Source: Prosopocoilus inquinatus (lineage: Eukaryota; Arthropoda; Insecta; Coleoptera; Lucanidae). From it: 64,000 nucleotides of DNA. The notes below the pieces were generated by a model, which was not told the origin of the DNA, ran no database searches, and was given only the letters and a program-made list of their open reading frames with translations. Shown here piece by piece: positions 29,901 to 41,899 of this stretch. Position 1 is the first letter of the stretch; every line of letters begins with the position of its first letter. The position numbers and the translations under genes are program-made. The stretch is from positions 48,714,707 through 48,778,706 of the forward strand of contig CM069874.1 of NCBI GenBank assembly GCA_036172665.1. The letters are read 5' to 3'.

Positions 29901-31640
29901 ACAAGGACAATAATTGAGGGTTGCATTAAAAAAAAAATAGTTAACACTCGTCCAGCTGTTTGCAAGCACCCTGTAGTTTTAAAACTATTTCCTGGAGAAG
30001 CCAAAAAATGAGAAAAAAATGTGGATTACTGTGTGCAAATAAGAAACCTCAGTGTAAGTACACGAAATACTACCTTCTGCAACTTTTACTGTAATCTCTT
30101 ACTTACGGTCCATGGAAAAAAGTAAATGTCAAATTTTTATAAGTCTAATAAAAATAATATGGAATGAGAAATTACAATTTGTTTGTACCTTGCTTTTAAT
30201 TTGTTCGGCAATTACGAACCGCAGCTTCTTGAATTGCACTAGATTTTAATTTAAAAATACTTAAACTTGTAATTACTTGCAGTGAAGTTAATTTAAATTG
30301 TAAACGTTTTGACTGACCAGCTGATCGGAGCGGTTGATTTACGTTGTTCGTGCTCAAGATCAAGTGAAGTACTGACCAACCCTGGCCCACTTCGGTTTCG
30401 GATCATAATTGAAGAGGCGGCCGCGTTCCACTTTTAGCTGTGCCAGCAGTTCTCAAACGATTTAGTGAAAATCTGCCACTGCATTTTTCTCAAAAACTAT
30501 TACATTTATGTTAAGAATATATGAGTTCAATCGTTGTCATTTATGGTGGTATATTACAGGTTTAAATCTTTGCACACAGTAAAAGAACACGCTGTATATG
30601 ACTTGAGAAAGATCCTTGAAAAATGTGTTCTATGAACAGATGGAGAAATTCGGCTACTTATAGATAAATCTATGACACTGAGATCTAAATTTAATTTTAT
30701 TTAATGATATACAGTGGTATTACATTATTACGCAACATATCCTTACGTTGCTTTTTAAAATAATCATATCAAAGCATAGTAACCATCGATGTCGGTATCG
30801 TTATCGGTGTACGCATGTATTAGAAATATTATGTTGTTTTAAATGGTTTTAAGTGCTTGAAATCATCACCGATACGATTTAAAAGTCGGTAGTCGTTCTG
30901 TTTTAGTTGCCATGCAATCTAAACAGTTAATTCATTCATGTCACACTGAACCGGCGCCGATACCGACACCGACAATATCGGTGCGAGAGATGTTAAGGTC
31001 AATTTCTAGAAGAGATTTTGCAAACGAAAATGGTACTAAAAATTTATGGTAAAAAAAGGCGATGAACGCTGCGCTACGCTAGTGCAAGCAGTAATGTAAC
31101 GTTGATGAATCATCGTCGCTGATGATGATACAATGCTGCTGACCGTTGGAATGTTTAGCTCGTGACAGGTCTATACTTATTATTACAATAATTTTGTAAT
31201 AGATATGTCGCAGGAATTTTGCAATTACTCCGGTAATTTTGCAGAAAACCTGTTGTTGTGGAATACGTGCATTTTTATGCAATCTTACTAATATAAACAT
31301 TAATTTTGCAAAACTTGGAATCGCATTCGTAATACTGAATAGAAGTTGATATTTATGCAATTTTCCTATAGAATTTTATTATTACAAAAAAATTTATTGC
31401 TTCTTAGTAAGGCTGAGGTGTCATTTAAAGTTTCGCTAATCTTATTGGCCATCTTTGGAAATTTTGCAAAGGTAAAGACGATTTAATTGATATCATACAG
31501 TTCAAATCATTTGAGAGGCCACTGTGTGCAAAAAAAAGGCAGCGCTGTTTTCGAAAGAAAGGCTGATTGTCGTATGTATATTATTTGCAAAACAAAGGCC
31601 GATATTCGAAAACAAAGGCCGGTATTTTAACTAATAGAAA
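26960..31640. other. Long region without a supported gene
   Basis: The region has mixed composition. It contains several GCGCCATCT-type words (27064-27350) and a near-perfect 50-bp direct duplication (27676-27719 and 27736-27783) split by a poly-T run. Open frames here (27359-27889 and 28170-28652 minus) lack motifs and read through that duplication. About 30788-30985 contains an imperfect palindrome of TCGGTATCG-type words, possibly a small MITE. Confidence 0.5.
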
Positions 31641-31780
31641 TAGAACAGATAAATTAGCGACATCTTACGATCGCTACGTCTCTGCTGAAGAAGCTCCAAG
31701 CAGGGCTGAAACAGCTGTACAGAGGCTGCTCGAGGTTTTCACTGCAATCAAAAACGATTTGCACAAATTTTTTTAATAGA
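31640..31780 (+). repeat. Single retrozyme-like fragment
   Basis: Contains the GACATCTTACGATCGCT and CTCGAGGTTTTCACTGCAAT segments seen in the other copies, with the ribozyme between them. Confidence 0.7.
31680..31724 (+). ncRNA. Type I hammerhead ribozyme
   Basis: CTCTG, CTGAAGA, stem II AGCTC/GGGCT (one G-U), GAAA, stem III C(AGCT)G, TA, then CAGAG pairing perfectly with CTCTG. All invariant core bases are present. Confidence 0.75.
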
Positions 31781-31935
31781 AATAGGTATAGGGAATGCTA
31801 GTACTAATCGATGTAGAATTTGATTCTGCATCTCATGATGCAAAAATATACAGGATAAATGGAGCTTTGTTTGAAAAAAATTTGATCAGCTTCAATTTCT
31901 GCAAATTGCATCCTGCGATCAAAATCATCCTCTAA

Positions 31936-32063
31936 GGGCCAGTTTCTCAATCGGAGTTTAACTTTAAGCTCCGTTTTATTCCTATGGAAATAATTGTCCT
32001 TACAATTGTTACCATGGGAATAAAGCGAAGCTTAAAGTTAAACTGTAATGGAAAAACCGGGCC
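31936..32063. mobile_element. PIF/Harbinger-like MITE
   Basis: A 128-bp palindrome that starts GGGCCAGTTT (31936 is within the GGG run) and ends with GGGCC, flanked by TAA on both sides (31933-31935, 32064-32066). TTA/TAA duplications and GGG ends are typical of PIF/Harbinger MITEs. A related copy is at 40071-40188. Confidence 0.65.
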
Positions 32064-32640
32064 TAAAGCCGGTAATACATGTTCCAATAATTTCACGTAA
32101 AAACTCATGTAAACATGTGTGTGTAAATTCATGAATTGTAATTTGCAAATCACGTTTCAATTATATTAATAAAAAGATGTTCTGCTAAATAGCAATTTAA
32201 AATATTAATGTTGGTGAAGATCTCATTAATGCTTCTAACCTCAAGTTATTTTCTTCGAGCAGCTGGGAATGTTGGATTATGTTATCAAGGTTGTCATCCA
32301 AACGGAGAACACGTGGTCATCACTGATTAAACTGTCCTGAAGCTAAAATTATAAACATATACCCGCATAAACTAGCTGAAGTCGTTCTTCATTCATCTGA
32401 CCCAAGAGCCAACAGCAACAATCAGTCCCTAAAATTTACCAGAATTTCACGTCAAAAACCTTGAGAAATAGAACTTGCTCTTTGTTTTCAATTTTACATG
32501 TATAAATTCATGCAATTCTTTTTGCTCGCTATACACGTTGAAAAATAGTTTTTGTCATAAATTACATGTAAATTTCATGCAATTTATGATCGTCTATTGC
32601 GGGCTTAAGAGTTCATGAACTAAATGTGGTATGATACTGA

Positions 32641-32950
32641 CCCATCATGATCTGCTGCAAGTTGCCTAATTGAGGTTTGTGACGTTTCACGAACATCCAG
32701 TAAAACTTGTAATGAAATGTCATAATTTGTTGCGGTTTTCGGTCTTCCGAGAGTTGAACGACTTTTTACGCTTTTCAGTTCCTGAAATCGTTGCACTGTT
32801 TGCGAAACCGTAGATCTGCGGATTGGATTGGAGGTCTGTATGGATTATTACTGTCGTTAAACACATGACAAGCTTCAGAACGAGTCCTTTTGCGATCATA
32901 GAATCCGGCAATTATTAATAATTCCGTGCGCTCAAACTCGGACAAATTCA
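32641..32950 (-). pseudogene. Fragment of a Tc1/mariner-type transposase N-terminus
   Basis: The minus strand translates in pieces to SEFERTELLIIAGFYDRKRT, then, after a frameshift near 32815, to STVSQTVQRFQELKSVKSRS and GRPKTATN, and on to SIRQLAADHD. This is the helix-turn-helix start of a transposase like the one at 55547-56635 (which has TEKQRIEVLMMIGYGDR and SQSTVSRIENKFRN in the same order). No catalytic domain follows, so it is a truncated relic. Confidence 0.7.
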
Positions 32951-33274
32951 CTTTCGTTTACCAAATTTATGAGAGACAGTTTTATTATAAATCTTTGGCA
33001 GACAGTATAAAACACAGAAACCAATATTTTACGTGACTGTACATGGGAAAAGCAAGCTTATGATAATCATAGTATTTGACACCAGTTAGAATTAGAATTA
33101 GAATTGGAAAAGTGATCAAGAGTATTAGAAATTGATAAGGATGATAACAATCAATAGACAACACAGAAATGTTACTTTTGAATTAAATTTGGTGCAGAAA
33201 ATGTTCTCTCTATAAAGTTTATTTAGTTTTTTTAATTTTCTTCGTTATTTTAGAATATATTATATTACATATAT

Positions 33275-34256
33275 ATACCGGGTGTACCGCGCCATGTGCT
33301 CACCCTTTATTAGAATTATTAGAATCTTTATTTATTAATCGATTAACCTGAATTTTGGAGACAATAAATTAAGCAATTATTTTTACATATTTGAAATTTA
33401 CGGATCATTATGAGTCCAAATACATATCAATTGTTAATTTTGGTTTCCATGACAACGAAAAAAAAACTTTAATTTTTCAATCTAGAATGCTATGAATCGC
33501 ATTTTTTCGATCTAATGCGATCAAGTGTTTCGAGAAAATCACTCCTTTGATGGTATTTTGATTTTTAACATTTTTATAGTATTCGAAATTTTCATTAGGC
33601 CTTAACTCATTTTTCTCGATAGAACTTCATATGTTTCTTAGCTTACTTCAACAGAATATTTTTTTCTGAGTACGCTGATACCAAATGCGTCACATTTTCT
33701 TTGAAAATAATTTAAAATAGAGCATATCTTATTGAAATTTTACACTCCCTTTATTTCAAATAACTTTCAAAGAAAACATGATGTATTTGGTATCAATGTA
33801 CTCAGAAAGATATATTCTGTTGAACTAAGCTAAGAAACATATGAGTTTCAATAAAAAAGATGAGACCTAATGAAAATTTCAAATGCTATAAAAATGTTAA
33901 AAAGCAAAATACAATCAAAGGAGTGATTTTCTCGAAACACTTAATCGCATTAGATCGAAAAAATGCGATTCATAGCTTTCTAGATTGAAAAATAAAAAGG
34001 TTTTTTTTTTGATGTCATGGAAACCAAAATTATCAATTGATACGTATTCGGTTTCATAATGGTAAATATCAAATATGTAAAAATATATTGTCTTCCATTT
34101 AAAATAAGAAAGTTGATATCACTTTCGGCGAAACCGGAAGTCCTATGACGAGTAGAATTATGTCGAAAAATTCATTTTTTTTTTAAATTTATTGTCTCCA
34201 AAGTTCATGTTAATCGATTAATAAATAAAGATTCTAGAAGGGTGAGCACCGTATTG
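33275..34256. mobile_element. Large palindromic (fold-back) element
   Basis: Nearly the whole 980 bp is one inverted repeat: CTCACCC...AGAATCTTTATTTATTAATCG near 33298-33342 (written here in parts) mirrors 34205-34250, and TTTTGGTTTCCATGACA mirrors TGGAAACCAAAATT near 34018. The centre is about 33720-33760. The right arm carries an extra insert of about 95 bp (34095-34190). No coding capacity. Confidence 0.75.
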
Positions 34257-34263
34257 TACTTCT

Positions 34264-34480
34264 AAATAATAATAATAATAATAAGTTTATTAAGCACAAC
34301 ATAATAATTGTACGTATTCGAATATGAGGTAATTATTTGCCGAAAATTCTGTGCTTAAATGGAGAAGGGTCAGATGCATTAACAAAGTTAATACCCTGAT
34401 CTATCCCCTTTACCAAACATACTAACCTAAATCAATTACCCGCTAAATGACACCAAACTAGACCTAGGTTGCTACTTAAA
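34264..34480 (-). mobile_element. Possible 5'-truncated LINE 3' end
   Basis: On the minus strand an AATAAAC is followed by (TTA)n at 34264-34284, resembling the tail of the LINE at 41658. Sequence beyond it is not assignable. Confidence 0.3.
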
Positions 34481-35011
34481 AAAAATCAAGAGAGCTTCCT
34501 CTGACAAACACCAGTCGCATAAATCAAATGAATTCATTTCAAAATATGGGTATTTATGTATAACTTAACTCCACTAAACGTCAAATCTAAACGTTAAACC
34601 GTTTCTACGTAATCCTGTTTGGTGTGATACTTTTTACGCAACCTGTACATACTTTTTTAACCGTAGGATTTACTAAGTCGTTGACTGTACGACGTACAAG
34701 TGCTTAGTACGTATTGATCAATCTTTCTTTAAATCTTTCTAAAGTAGTAACGGCAAAATGCTTACACCTTTGCATTTTATTTATATTTAAAAATACAGTG
34801 GAACTTCCTTAATCCGCACTTTAATGAATGCCGAAATTTGATCGCTACTTCGATAATTCGAACGTTATTTGTAGAGACTTGTTATCGTTACAAGTAGACA
34901 CACAGTCGCATTCTGCTTATTATGACCAAACAGCGGAATCTAAAAAGTGTAATGGTCGGGACACGATACGCCATGAGAGAGTGTGTTGCAAAAGCGCGTC
35001 GTGCTCCTATA

Positions 35012-36732
35012 CAGGGAGATTCAGGCAACACTTTCATTAAAAGTTTACGGACTTCTCCTTTGAATTTCTGTTTCATATTCTGCAGTTATAAGTTAACGAT
35101 ATGGATCTATCAAAATATAACATTTTAAAATTTCGGACACTTCGGTTGTACCGGAAGTTGCTGTCAACTTTCTTATTTTAAATGGAATACCCCATTTTTT
35201 AATACATTTTTGAAATCTTCGTAAAATTCTAAAAATTTTCCTTCTTTATGATTCTGCCATCTTTGTGCAACAAAAACCACGATGCCCATTTTCGGCCTGT
35301 AGTAAGCTACAGTAACATTCTTTCAGATCATGTCCAGTTTTGCACTTGATTGCTTACAGGCTGGTTGAAAAGTAACTTCTATTCGAACTAATTTCAACTG
35401 TCGAAAAGTCATGTTTTTTAAACGGAACGCCTAGTATATTTTTATACCATGTGACTCAGGAATAAATGTTTTTTCGTCCTGTATTAGCATTCCCTATGCC
35501 TATCTCTTATAGTTCACTTGTTATCGATGATTTCTTTTTTGCACGTACTTTTTTTCCACTTTTCGGTATTATTTTTAAATAGTGGGTTATGAAAACTAGA
35601 GAAATTATAATTTTTTAAATCATCCGTTTAGTAGGAATAAAAAAAAAACAATTTAATCGCTATGAAGAAACAAAAAATGTATAATCAAACATAGACATAT
35701 TAAAGGTATTTGATGATAAAAAAAATCGACAATTCAAGAAGTTAATAAAAAAAGTTGTTATATTGAGGAAAATATGTTATTACCTAGACACAATAGAAAG
35801 TTATTACTAATAAATCATAGCCGAGGACAACTTAGAGCCAATATTATAACCAACAATTCCTGTATTATTTTAAATATTTCTGATTTATTTATTAATTTAT
35901 ATAATTTTGTACTGTAAGTGTAAATTTCTCCTTGTAAATGTATAAATAGTCATACCAAGAATTCTAATACATGCGGCATATGTAAACAAAAAGTTCAGGT
36001 GATAGATATGTATTTAAATATTATTTGTCGGTTTTTAAAATGAAATTGAAATAATAGTCAGAAATTAAATTAAAAAGCCTCAGTTTGTTAAATTTTCGTA
36101 GCACACTATTCAGGAATAATACTGAAAAGTGAAAAAAAATTGATGTGTTCTAGAGAAAATCATGAATAGAAAGAGAAAGGTAAGAGATGGGTATAGGGAA
36201 TACTAATACAGTTCGAAAGAACATTTAATTCTGATTCTTATGGTATAAAAAAATACTGGTTGTTCTATTTAAAAAACATGACTTTTCGACAGTTGAAATC
36301 AGTTCGAATAGAAGTTACTTTTCAACCAGCCCGTAAACGATTTTGTGTAAAACCAGGTATGAGCATAGCCTATTACAGGTCAAAAATTGAAATTATGGCT
36401 TTTGTTACACAAAGATGGCAGCATCATAAACAAGGTACTGCAACTTTGAACTTTTTTTAAAAAATGGAATTATCTCTGAAACGGCTAATTTTTCTTGTAT
36501 CACATGTTACACAAAATATTTTTAGACTTTCATAAAGATTTCAGAAATGCAATAAATAATGGGTTATTCCATTTAAAATCAGCAACTTCCGGTACAAGCG
36601 GAAGTGCCCGAAAGATGGAAATATTATATTTTAATAGATCATTTTCGCTAACTTATAACCGCAAAATATAAAATAGAAATTCAAAAAGGATTTCCGTAAA
36701 CTTTTAATGAAAGGGTTGTCTGAATCTCCCTG
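35012..36732. mobile_element. Long-TIR fold-back transposon, copy 1
   Basis: The ends CAGGGAGATTCAGG (35012) and its inverse (ending 36732) lie between TA dinucleotides (35010-35011, 36733-36734). The arms are about 500 bp each (for example TTACGGACTTCTCC against GGATTTCCGTAA, and ACTTCCGGTACAAG). The 600-bp middle has no transposase. A sister copy is at 44449-46271. Confidence 0.8.
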
Positions 36733-36884
36733 TATATTTAATTCAAATCAACTAAATTGTTTCTAAATTCAAAAAAGAGCTATTATTATCTTCTGACATT
36801 ATATCTGTGTTTTTATCCTAACGATAGACTGATTCATTAAAAATCACGTATAAGAGAGCGTAACATGTAACGCTTCGAGTTAAG

Positions 36885-37053
36885 TAGCACGCGCACCGAA
36901 TCGAGTCAGACCGGTCGATTCGGATCGGAACGATCGACTCGGACCGGTCGACTCGACTCGGAACGATCGGCACGGCGGGAACTTAGGTCGTGCACTAAAA
37001 TGACATATTCGCGGCGATCCGACCGGTCCGAGTCGATTCGGTGCGCCTGCTAT
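36885..37053. mobile_element. GC-rich palindromic MITE-like repeat
   Basis: GCGCACCGAATCGAGTC at the left mirrors GACTCGATTCGGTGCGC-type sequence at about 37024-37048. The interior repeats TCGACTCGGACCGGTCGA-like words several times. Its GC content is far above the surroundings. Confidence 0.6.
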
Positions 37054-37890
37054 TTTAGACTCCCGCGTCGAGTCGGACAGCCGCTGTTTCAAACTGGTTT
37101 GAGGCAGTTTACTTTTTCAATTCCGCTGTCTGATTATGACGTGCAGTAGGGATGCCGATTCAAAAATTTATTTTTCAAGATCGATTTTTTTAGTTGAATT
37201 GTATATCGCTTATATTTTGGATCTTTTTTCATCTCGATCTTATTGAATCGATTTTATTTTTTACGAAATCGAATTGAAAATGGAACGCTCAATAACAATA
37301 TTTAAGTTACTTTTTTATTTAGCTTGTAGAAACGGAAAATAGAAACACTGTCGTGTGAAAGACAAAATCATCAAAATTGCTATATTTTTGAGTAGTCTGA
37401 ATATAAAAGAGCCGTCCTTTTAATTTAAGAAGAAATTAGGTTGTTCGAGTTTATTTATGTTTTAAAATTACACCACGTGTAATATGATTTGAAGCTTTGA
37501 AAAATATCTTCCGAGTTCATTTTTGTTACGTTTTATTTTAATAAGAGTTCTGAAACTTGACTGTGAAATATAAATCGATCTTGGATAGATCGATTCTTTC
37601 TTGTTCGATTTTTACCTGAATCGATATTTGACAGACACGAATCGGAATCGGAGTTTAGCTAGTTTCATGAAGACCATCGATTCAAAGATCGATGCTCTTG
37701 CCAAAAATTCGACATACCTAGCGCGTAGACATTTTTCCTTCACCGCTAAACTTTGTCATATAAAAGCATATGTTAAATTAAAAAAAAAAGAAAATCATTT
37801 TGTCATACAGGATGTTCACAAGAAGCCGCTGCAATGGCGAATTTCTTTATTTGTAGTTTTACGAAATAACTTAAATCAGGAAAGTTACAG
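37054..37890. other. AT-rich region without a supported gene
   Basis: Repeated AATCGAT/ATCGATT words (37170-37260, 37570-37700) and a motif-less open frame at 37601-37945. Confidence 0.5.
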
Positions 37891-37904
37891 GATCTCTCTT
37901 GCTC

Positions 37905-38152
37905 AGTTTAACTTGAAGGCTTCCGCGGCCGTCGTCCATCGTTGAATTCCTGGCTTCCGGTTTGAACCTCGTAAGTCATTAAGACTCATCGTCTCAACGA
38001 TTCAGAGTCTCAACGACTTACGAGAAGCAGTAGCAAGACCACCAGCAGCACCAGCCCTGAGGAAGTTCTTCTGCAATGGAGAACGAAACGTCGGCAGAAG
38101 AAGAAATCCGAGGAGAGACGCGGTTCCAACCGGAAGCCAGGAATTCAATTTC
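37905..38152 (+). repeat. Hammerhead-core repeat, family 2 (Penelope/retrozyme-like)
   Basis: It shares TTGAAGGCTTCCGCG and CTGGCTTCCGGTT with the element at 48765-49028. Inverted arms GAATTCCTGGCTTCCGG (37944) and CCGGAAGCCAGGAATTC (38133) enclose a hairpin CTCGTAAGTC/GACTTACGAG and a ribozyme-like core. CTCTTGCTC occurs on both sides (about 37893 and 38153), a likely target duplication. Confidence 0.65.
38054..38100 (+). ncRNA. Hammerhead-like core, family 2
   Basis: CTGAGGA, stem II GTTCT/AGAAC, then GAAACGTC. Core bases fit CUGANGA...GAAA, but no stem III hairpin can form between GAAA and UC, so this would need a dimeric fold or is not a ribozyme. Confidence 0.4.
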
Positions 38153-38173
38153 TCTTGCTCGATTTTATGGTAC

Positions 38174-38522
38174 TGTGGCGCGCCACCCGGCTTAGCTCAA
38201 GGCGTCAAGAAGTCGGTTCGTTATGCGTCATTGGCTGCCACGCCACCGGGGTCTACATCGAATAGACTAGACTTTTCCGGCGATGGAACAAACTCGAATC
38301 TTCCAGCGTAGAGGATTCGAGACGGCCGCAAAGGATATAAAATGGGCCAAAGTTGACTCACCAGTCAGTCGAATTCGAACAGCGATCGTCGAAGTTAGAT
38401 TTTAGTGTGAAAATAAATTGTTACAAATAAATTAGTTTTTAAGCTTTATTAAATTACGGTTAAGTTTTTATCGAGTGTTTTATTCGTTTAAATAAATAAA
38501 TTAAAACCCTAGAAACGTAACA
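38174..38522 (+). repeat. Solo LTR of the macrodomain gypsy family
   Basis: 349 bp from TGTGGCGCGCC to ACGTAACA, with a perfect GTAC duplication on both sides (38170-38173, 38523-38526). The U3 part resembles the LTR at 62041 more than the one at 6852. It has a GATATAAAATGG box and a TCAGTC initiator. It arose by recombination between the two LTRs of a former full element, inserted next to the family 2 repeat. Confidence 0.93.
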
Positions 38523-38526
38523 GTAC

Positions 38527-39120
38527 CATCAGAAAAACAAATGACTATCAAATTTTGGAGATTTTCAGTTTCAATTTTTTTAAATAGAACGTTATGTTTT
38601 TCATCATCGTGTCATATTCAGGGTATCAAATTAATTATGTCTCTCAAACGTTCCAGCAGACCAACGTCAGTGTGCTGGATCCTTAAATTCTGCTCTCTGG
38701 ATTACTATTAAATTTAGCTTTCATATCAGTTATCATACTTTGGATTGCGTAACCAATTACTTTTTGAAAGAGGGCGCTAAGATTGAGCTTCGGTTATTCA
38801 TATTTACTTTATTGAATTCTCTATAAAATAACTTTTGCAATGATATGCCATTCATTCTATTTAAATTCTATTGGTTAAAGAGTTGAAAGGAAGAGGAAAC
38901 GTTATAGGCTAGAAAAGTGTTCACCTTCGTTCTGTTTTTGTATTTTTTTAAACAGTTTCTAAAGAGATATTCAGTCTCTTTCGTTTTCGTTGTTGATACT
39001 CACTTTTTTGACTTTTAGTCAATTCCGGCGGTTCAGAATCTCTGGCTCTATTAATAAAGTGACTAGGTACCGTTCAAACACAAACAAAAATCCCGTACAT
39101 CTGAATGTTGTGTGAGAATT
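38527..39120. other. Unannotated AT-rich region
   Basis: No gene or clear repeat seen. Confidence 0.5.
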
Positions 39121-39230
39121 TAGCCATTTCAAATTACAATTTAAATGTTAAATTTCTATGTGCATAAACAAGCTGAAAATTACAAATTTTAATAGTAATG
39201 GACTGGATGGATAGTTTTTCTTGCTTTGTC

Positions 39231-39248
39231 CCACGTTGGGCGCCAACT
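39231..39248 (-). other. tRNA-Lys-type primer binding site
   Basis: The plus strand reads TCCCACGTTGGGCGCCA, which is the 3' end of insect tRNA-Lys including CCA, with about one mismatch. On the minus strand it is the primer site TGGCGCCCAACG, just 3 nt from a possible LTR end. Confidence 0.65.
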
Positions 39249-39250
39249 AA

Positions 39251-39508
39251 TGTAATGGCGTTTGGGTTTTCTTGTCCCACGTTGGAATGAATTATGTATG
39301 TGATGTTTCTGTCCTTGACGTTGGTATACGTGATGTTGTGTGTGATGTTCTCCGTAGAAGATAGATAAAAAAAAACTGAAGTAAAAAAAATAATGCTTTT
39401 GACAACGAATGATGGTTTAACTGCGCAAAATAAAAAGAAAACAGTTGTGAAGTATGTATAAGAACTCGGGTTCTTGCAAAAACACGAGCAAAAACTTACT
39501 TTACAGTT
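39251..39508 (-). repeat. Possible 5' LTR remnant of an LTR retrotransposon
   Basis: Starts TGTAATGGCG next to the tRNA-Lys primer site and could end at CTTTACA (39508). TCCCACGTTGG recurs inside. No internal coding region follows, so only a stump remains. The outer boundary is a guess. Confidence 0.4.
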
Positions 39509-39685
39509 GAAACTCTCCATTTAATAGATGATCAGTCGATCAGTCGATTATTCGATTCGATAATTTTAAAATCACCCAGTTTTATCTCTAATATACCTAG
39601 TTGGAATAATTAATTTTTCTTATAAGAAAGGAACCTCTGATCCGATTTGGATGATATTTGGTATGAGGTCCTGTCCGAATATAAG

Positions 39686-40068
39686 TCATATTTACAGGTG
39701 GATTTAGTTACCTGCAGTGAACCGCTAGCGTGAAAAATAGAGTTGCCTTTACGCATGTCTTACTATAACTTTTTTGAGGTTAGGAAAACAACGTTAGTGA
39801 ATATATTTTTAGAAAGAGGCACTCGGAAGGAAAATTTTTCGTATCTTTGAAAGTTTTGATATTTCTTACGGTTTAGTCACAAAATAAGAAAATATAAGTG
39901 GATGCAGAGTTTCTTAAAAGTTTCCTAACGAGTGCTTCTTTCTAAAAATTTATTAACTAAGGTTATCTTCCTAACCTCAAAAAAGTTATAGTAAGTTATG
40001 TTGTGGCAATCCTGATTTTCACGCTAGCGGTTCACTGCAAGTAACTAAAACCACCTATAAATGTGACT
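39686..40068. mobile_element. Palindromic MITE
   Basis: Arms: TTTACAGGTGGATTTAGTTAC with GTGAACCGCTAGCGTGAAAA at 39690-39735 against the inverse at 40015-40065. The middle holds CTAACCTCAAAAAAG in both directions. It ends next to the MITE at 40071. Confidence 0.65.
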
Positions 40069-40070
40069 AA

Positions 40071-40188
40071 GGCCCAGTTTTTCCATTTCAGTTTAGCTTT
40101 AAGTTTCGCTTTATTCCCGTGGTAACAAATGTAAGTATAACTGTTTCCATATATTGTTTAAAGTTAAACTCCAATTGAAAAACTGGCC
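40071..40188. mobile_element. PIF/Harbinger-like MITE, second copy
   Basis: GGCCCAGTTTTTC at the left mirrors GAAAAACTGGCC at the right; the interior TTAGCTTTAAG and TTTATTCCC match 31936-32063. Confidence 0.6.
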
Positions 40189-40192
40189 TTTA

Positions 40193-40402
40193 CTGTTCAA
40201 TTCAGGAAAGAAAACATGCACGCCATACACGGACCTCGCCTATTGCAGGTGGTTAATAATCAAAACTCTGCGAATTTTTGTATATCGGAAATGCATCATT
40301 AAATTAAGTTCAAATACGAAATTAATAATTGACGTAGTGCAACCACCTGAAATAGACGAGGTCCGTATATGACGTGCATGTATTCTTTCCGGAATTGAAC
40401 TG
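40193..40402. mobile_element. TA-flanked MITE of about 210 bp
   Basis: TTCAATTC, ACATGCACG and CCTCGCCTATTGCAGGTGGTT-like arms mirror AACCACCTG, GTGCATGT and GAATTGAA on the right. TA lies at 40191-40192 and 40403-40404. Confidence 0.65.
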
Positions 40403-41153
40403 TACCTTACCTGAACACCGGCTTAACGAAGCAGTTTCAGATACAGATAAGTTTGGTTAAATCGTCTTATTTTAAGGTAAAGAATCTGTGGTTAAGCCAC
40501 GTCCACGGAATTTAGAATCAGCCTGTATATTTTCTTCATTTTTGTGGCACAAGTAATTTCGATAACTGACAACCACCAAAATAATAATCCTATTGAATCA
40601 TCAGATGCAACGACCATTCCATCTACCATACATTTGTAAGAGTCACTTAAATGTGCGTTGAAGAGCGAAATACCTTTGCTATAAATGTGTGTCAATTAAA
40701 TAAGATCTACAAGGTAAATGAAAGTGAACATCTAACAGTAAGTGAAGAATTCGCAATCGACAGCATCACATGATCCAGCAATCCACCCACATTCGGCGAA
40801 CTGGAGCATTGTCTTGGGGTAACAAATTGCATCTATGGCTACGTCTGTTGCACAATCACCCCTTCTCTCAGCAATCAGAACAAAATGCAGCCAACAGATG
40901 TAACTCTGCACTTCATCTAACCATGCATGTGTTTACTGTGAAGTTTTAAAATTTTGCAAAAGTTGACATGATCGTCCTTACTTTTGTCTTCCAACTGGTA
41001 AGTCACTTTTAAGTATTTGAATATTTTCATTTTCTGGTATCCACTGAAATTAATGTATGTAATTTATTGCGAATAGTAATGGATGTAATAAAATTCAAGC
41101 AGAGTGAAAGTAACTAGCAGAATGCAATTGTGTATCGCTGGGCTTCCTTATAA

Positions 41154-41290
41154 TTCGTTAAAGAAATAAAAATGAAACACTTTACTTTGAGCGTGCAATA
41201 TAAATATTTAATATTCGCTAAAGAAATAAAATCGACACACATACCGTGAGTTTTTTTTTTACTTTGAATATGCAATATAAATATTCCCAT
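41154..41290. repeat. Imperfect tandem duplication of about 63 bp
   Basis: GCTAAAGAAATAAAA and TACTTTGA..GCAATATAAATATT occur twice in direct order. Confidence 0.5.
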
Positions 41291-41899
41291 GTTCAGTTTT
41301 TGAAAAAAAAAAAAAACGCGCGAATGGATTGTAGGATAAGCAAGCAAGCTTCAACAAATGTACTGTTACTCTCAGTTATGAAATGTCACGAATACTTCTC
41401 AAATACTTAAAAATGACTATGAAAACATTTGATAATCGTTTGGAATCGTGGTTTAAAACGTGAAGGACATTTAGAACAGTTATAAACTTAGAATATTCCT
41501 TGATTGAAACTTGTATTGTTTCATCATAGGCATAGTTAGTGCTGTCAAACTTACCAGGACGAAATTAGTAGTAGTCAAAATTGTCAGGTAGGATATTCAA
41601 ATTTTTAAGTTACAGCTTCATTTATAAATATTTTTCAATATGTATGTGCACATACGATAATAATAATAATAATAATAATAATAATTTATTTACATCCATA
41701 AGACCAATATATGGTATCGGACATGTCATTACGTTACATAGAACTACAATTACATAATTAGAGTCGGTTATTAATATGCAAATGATATCCGGCTTTTATA
41801 AGTAACTCACACTTCAAATAGGTTTGTCCAGAAATTCGCCAAATGAGTAGTAACATTTTTTGATGAGTAGTTGTTTTATGGTATGTTTAAATTCTTTTT

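Noticed and set aside
30788..30985. Palindrome of TCGGTATCGTTATCGG words as a MITE
   Set aside because: Inverted arms are short and imperfect, with no target duplication; kept only as a remark in the region entry.
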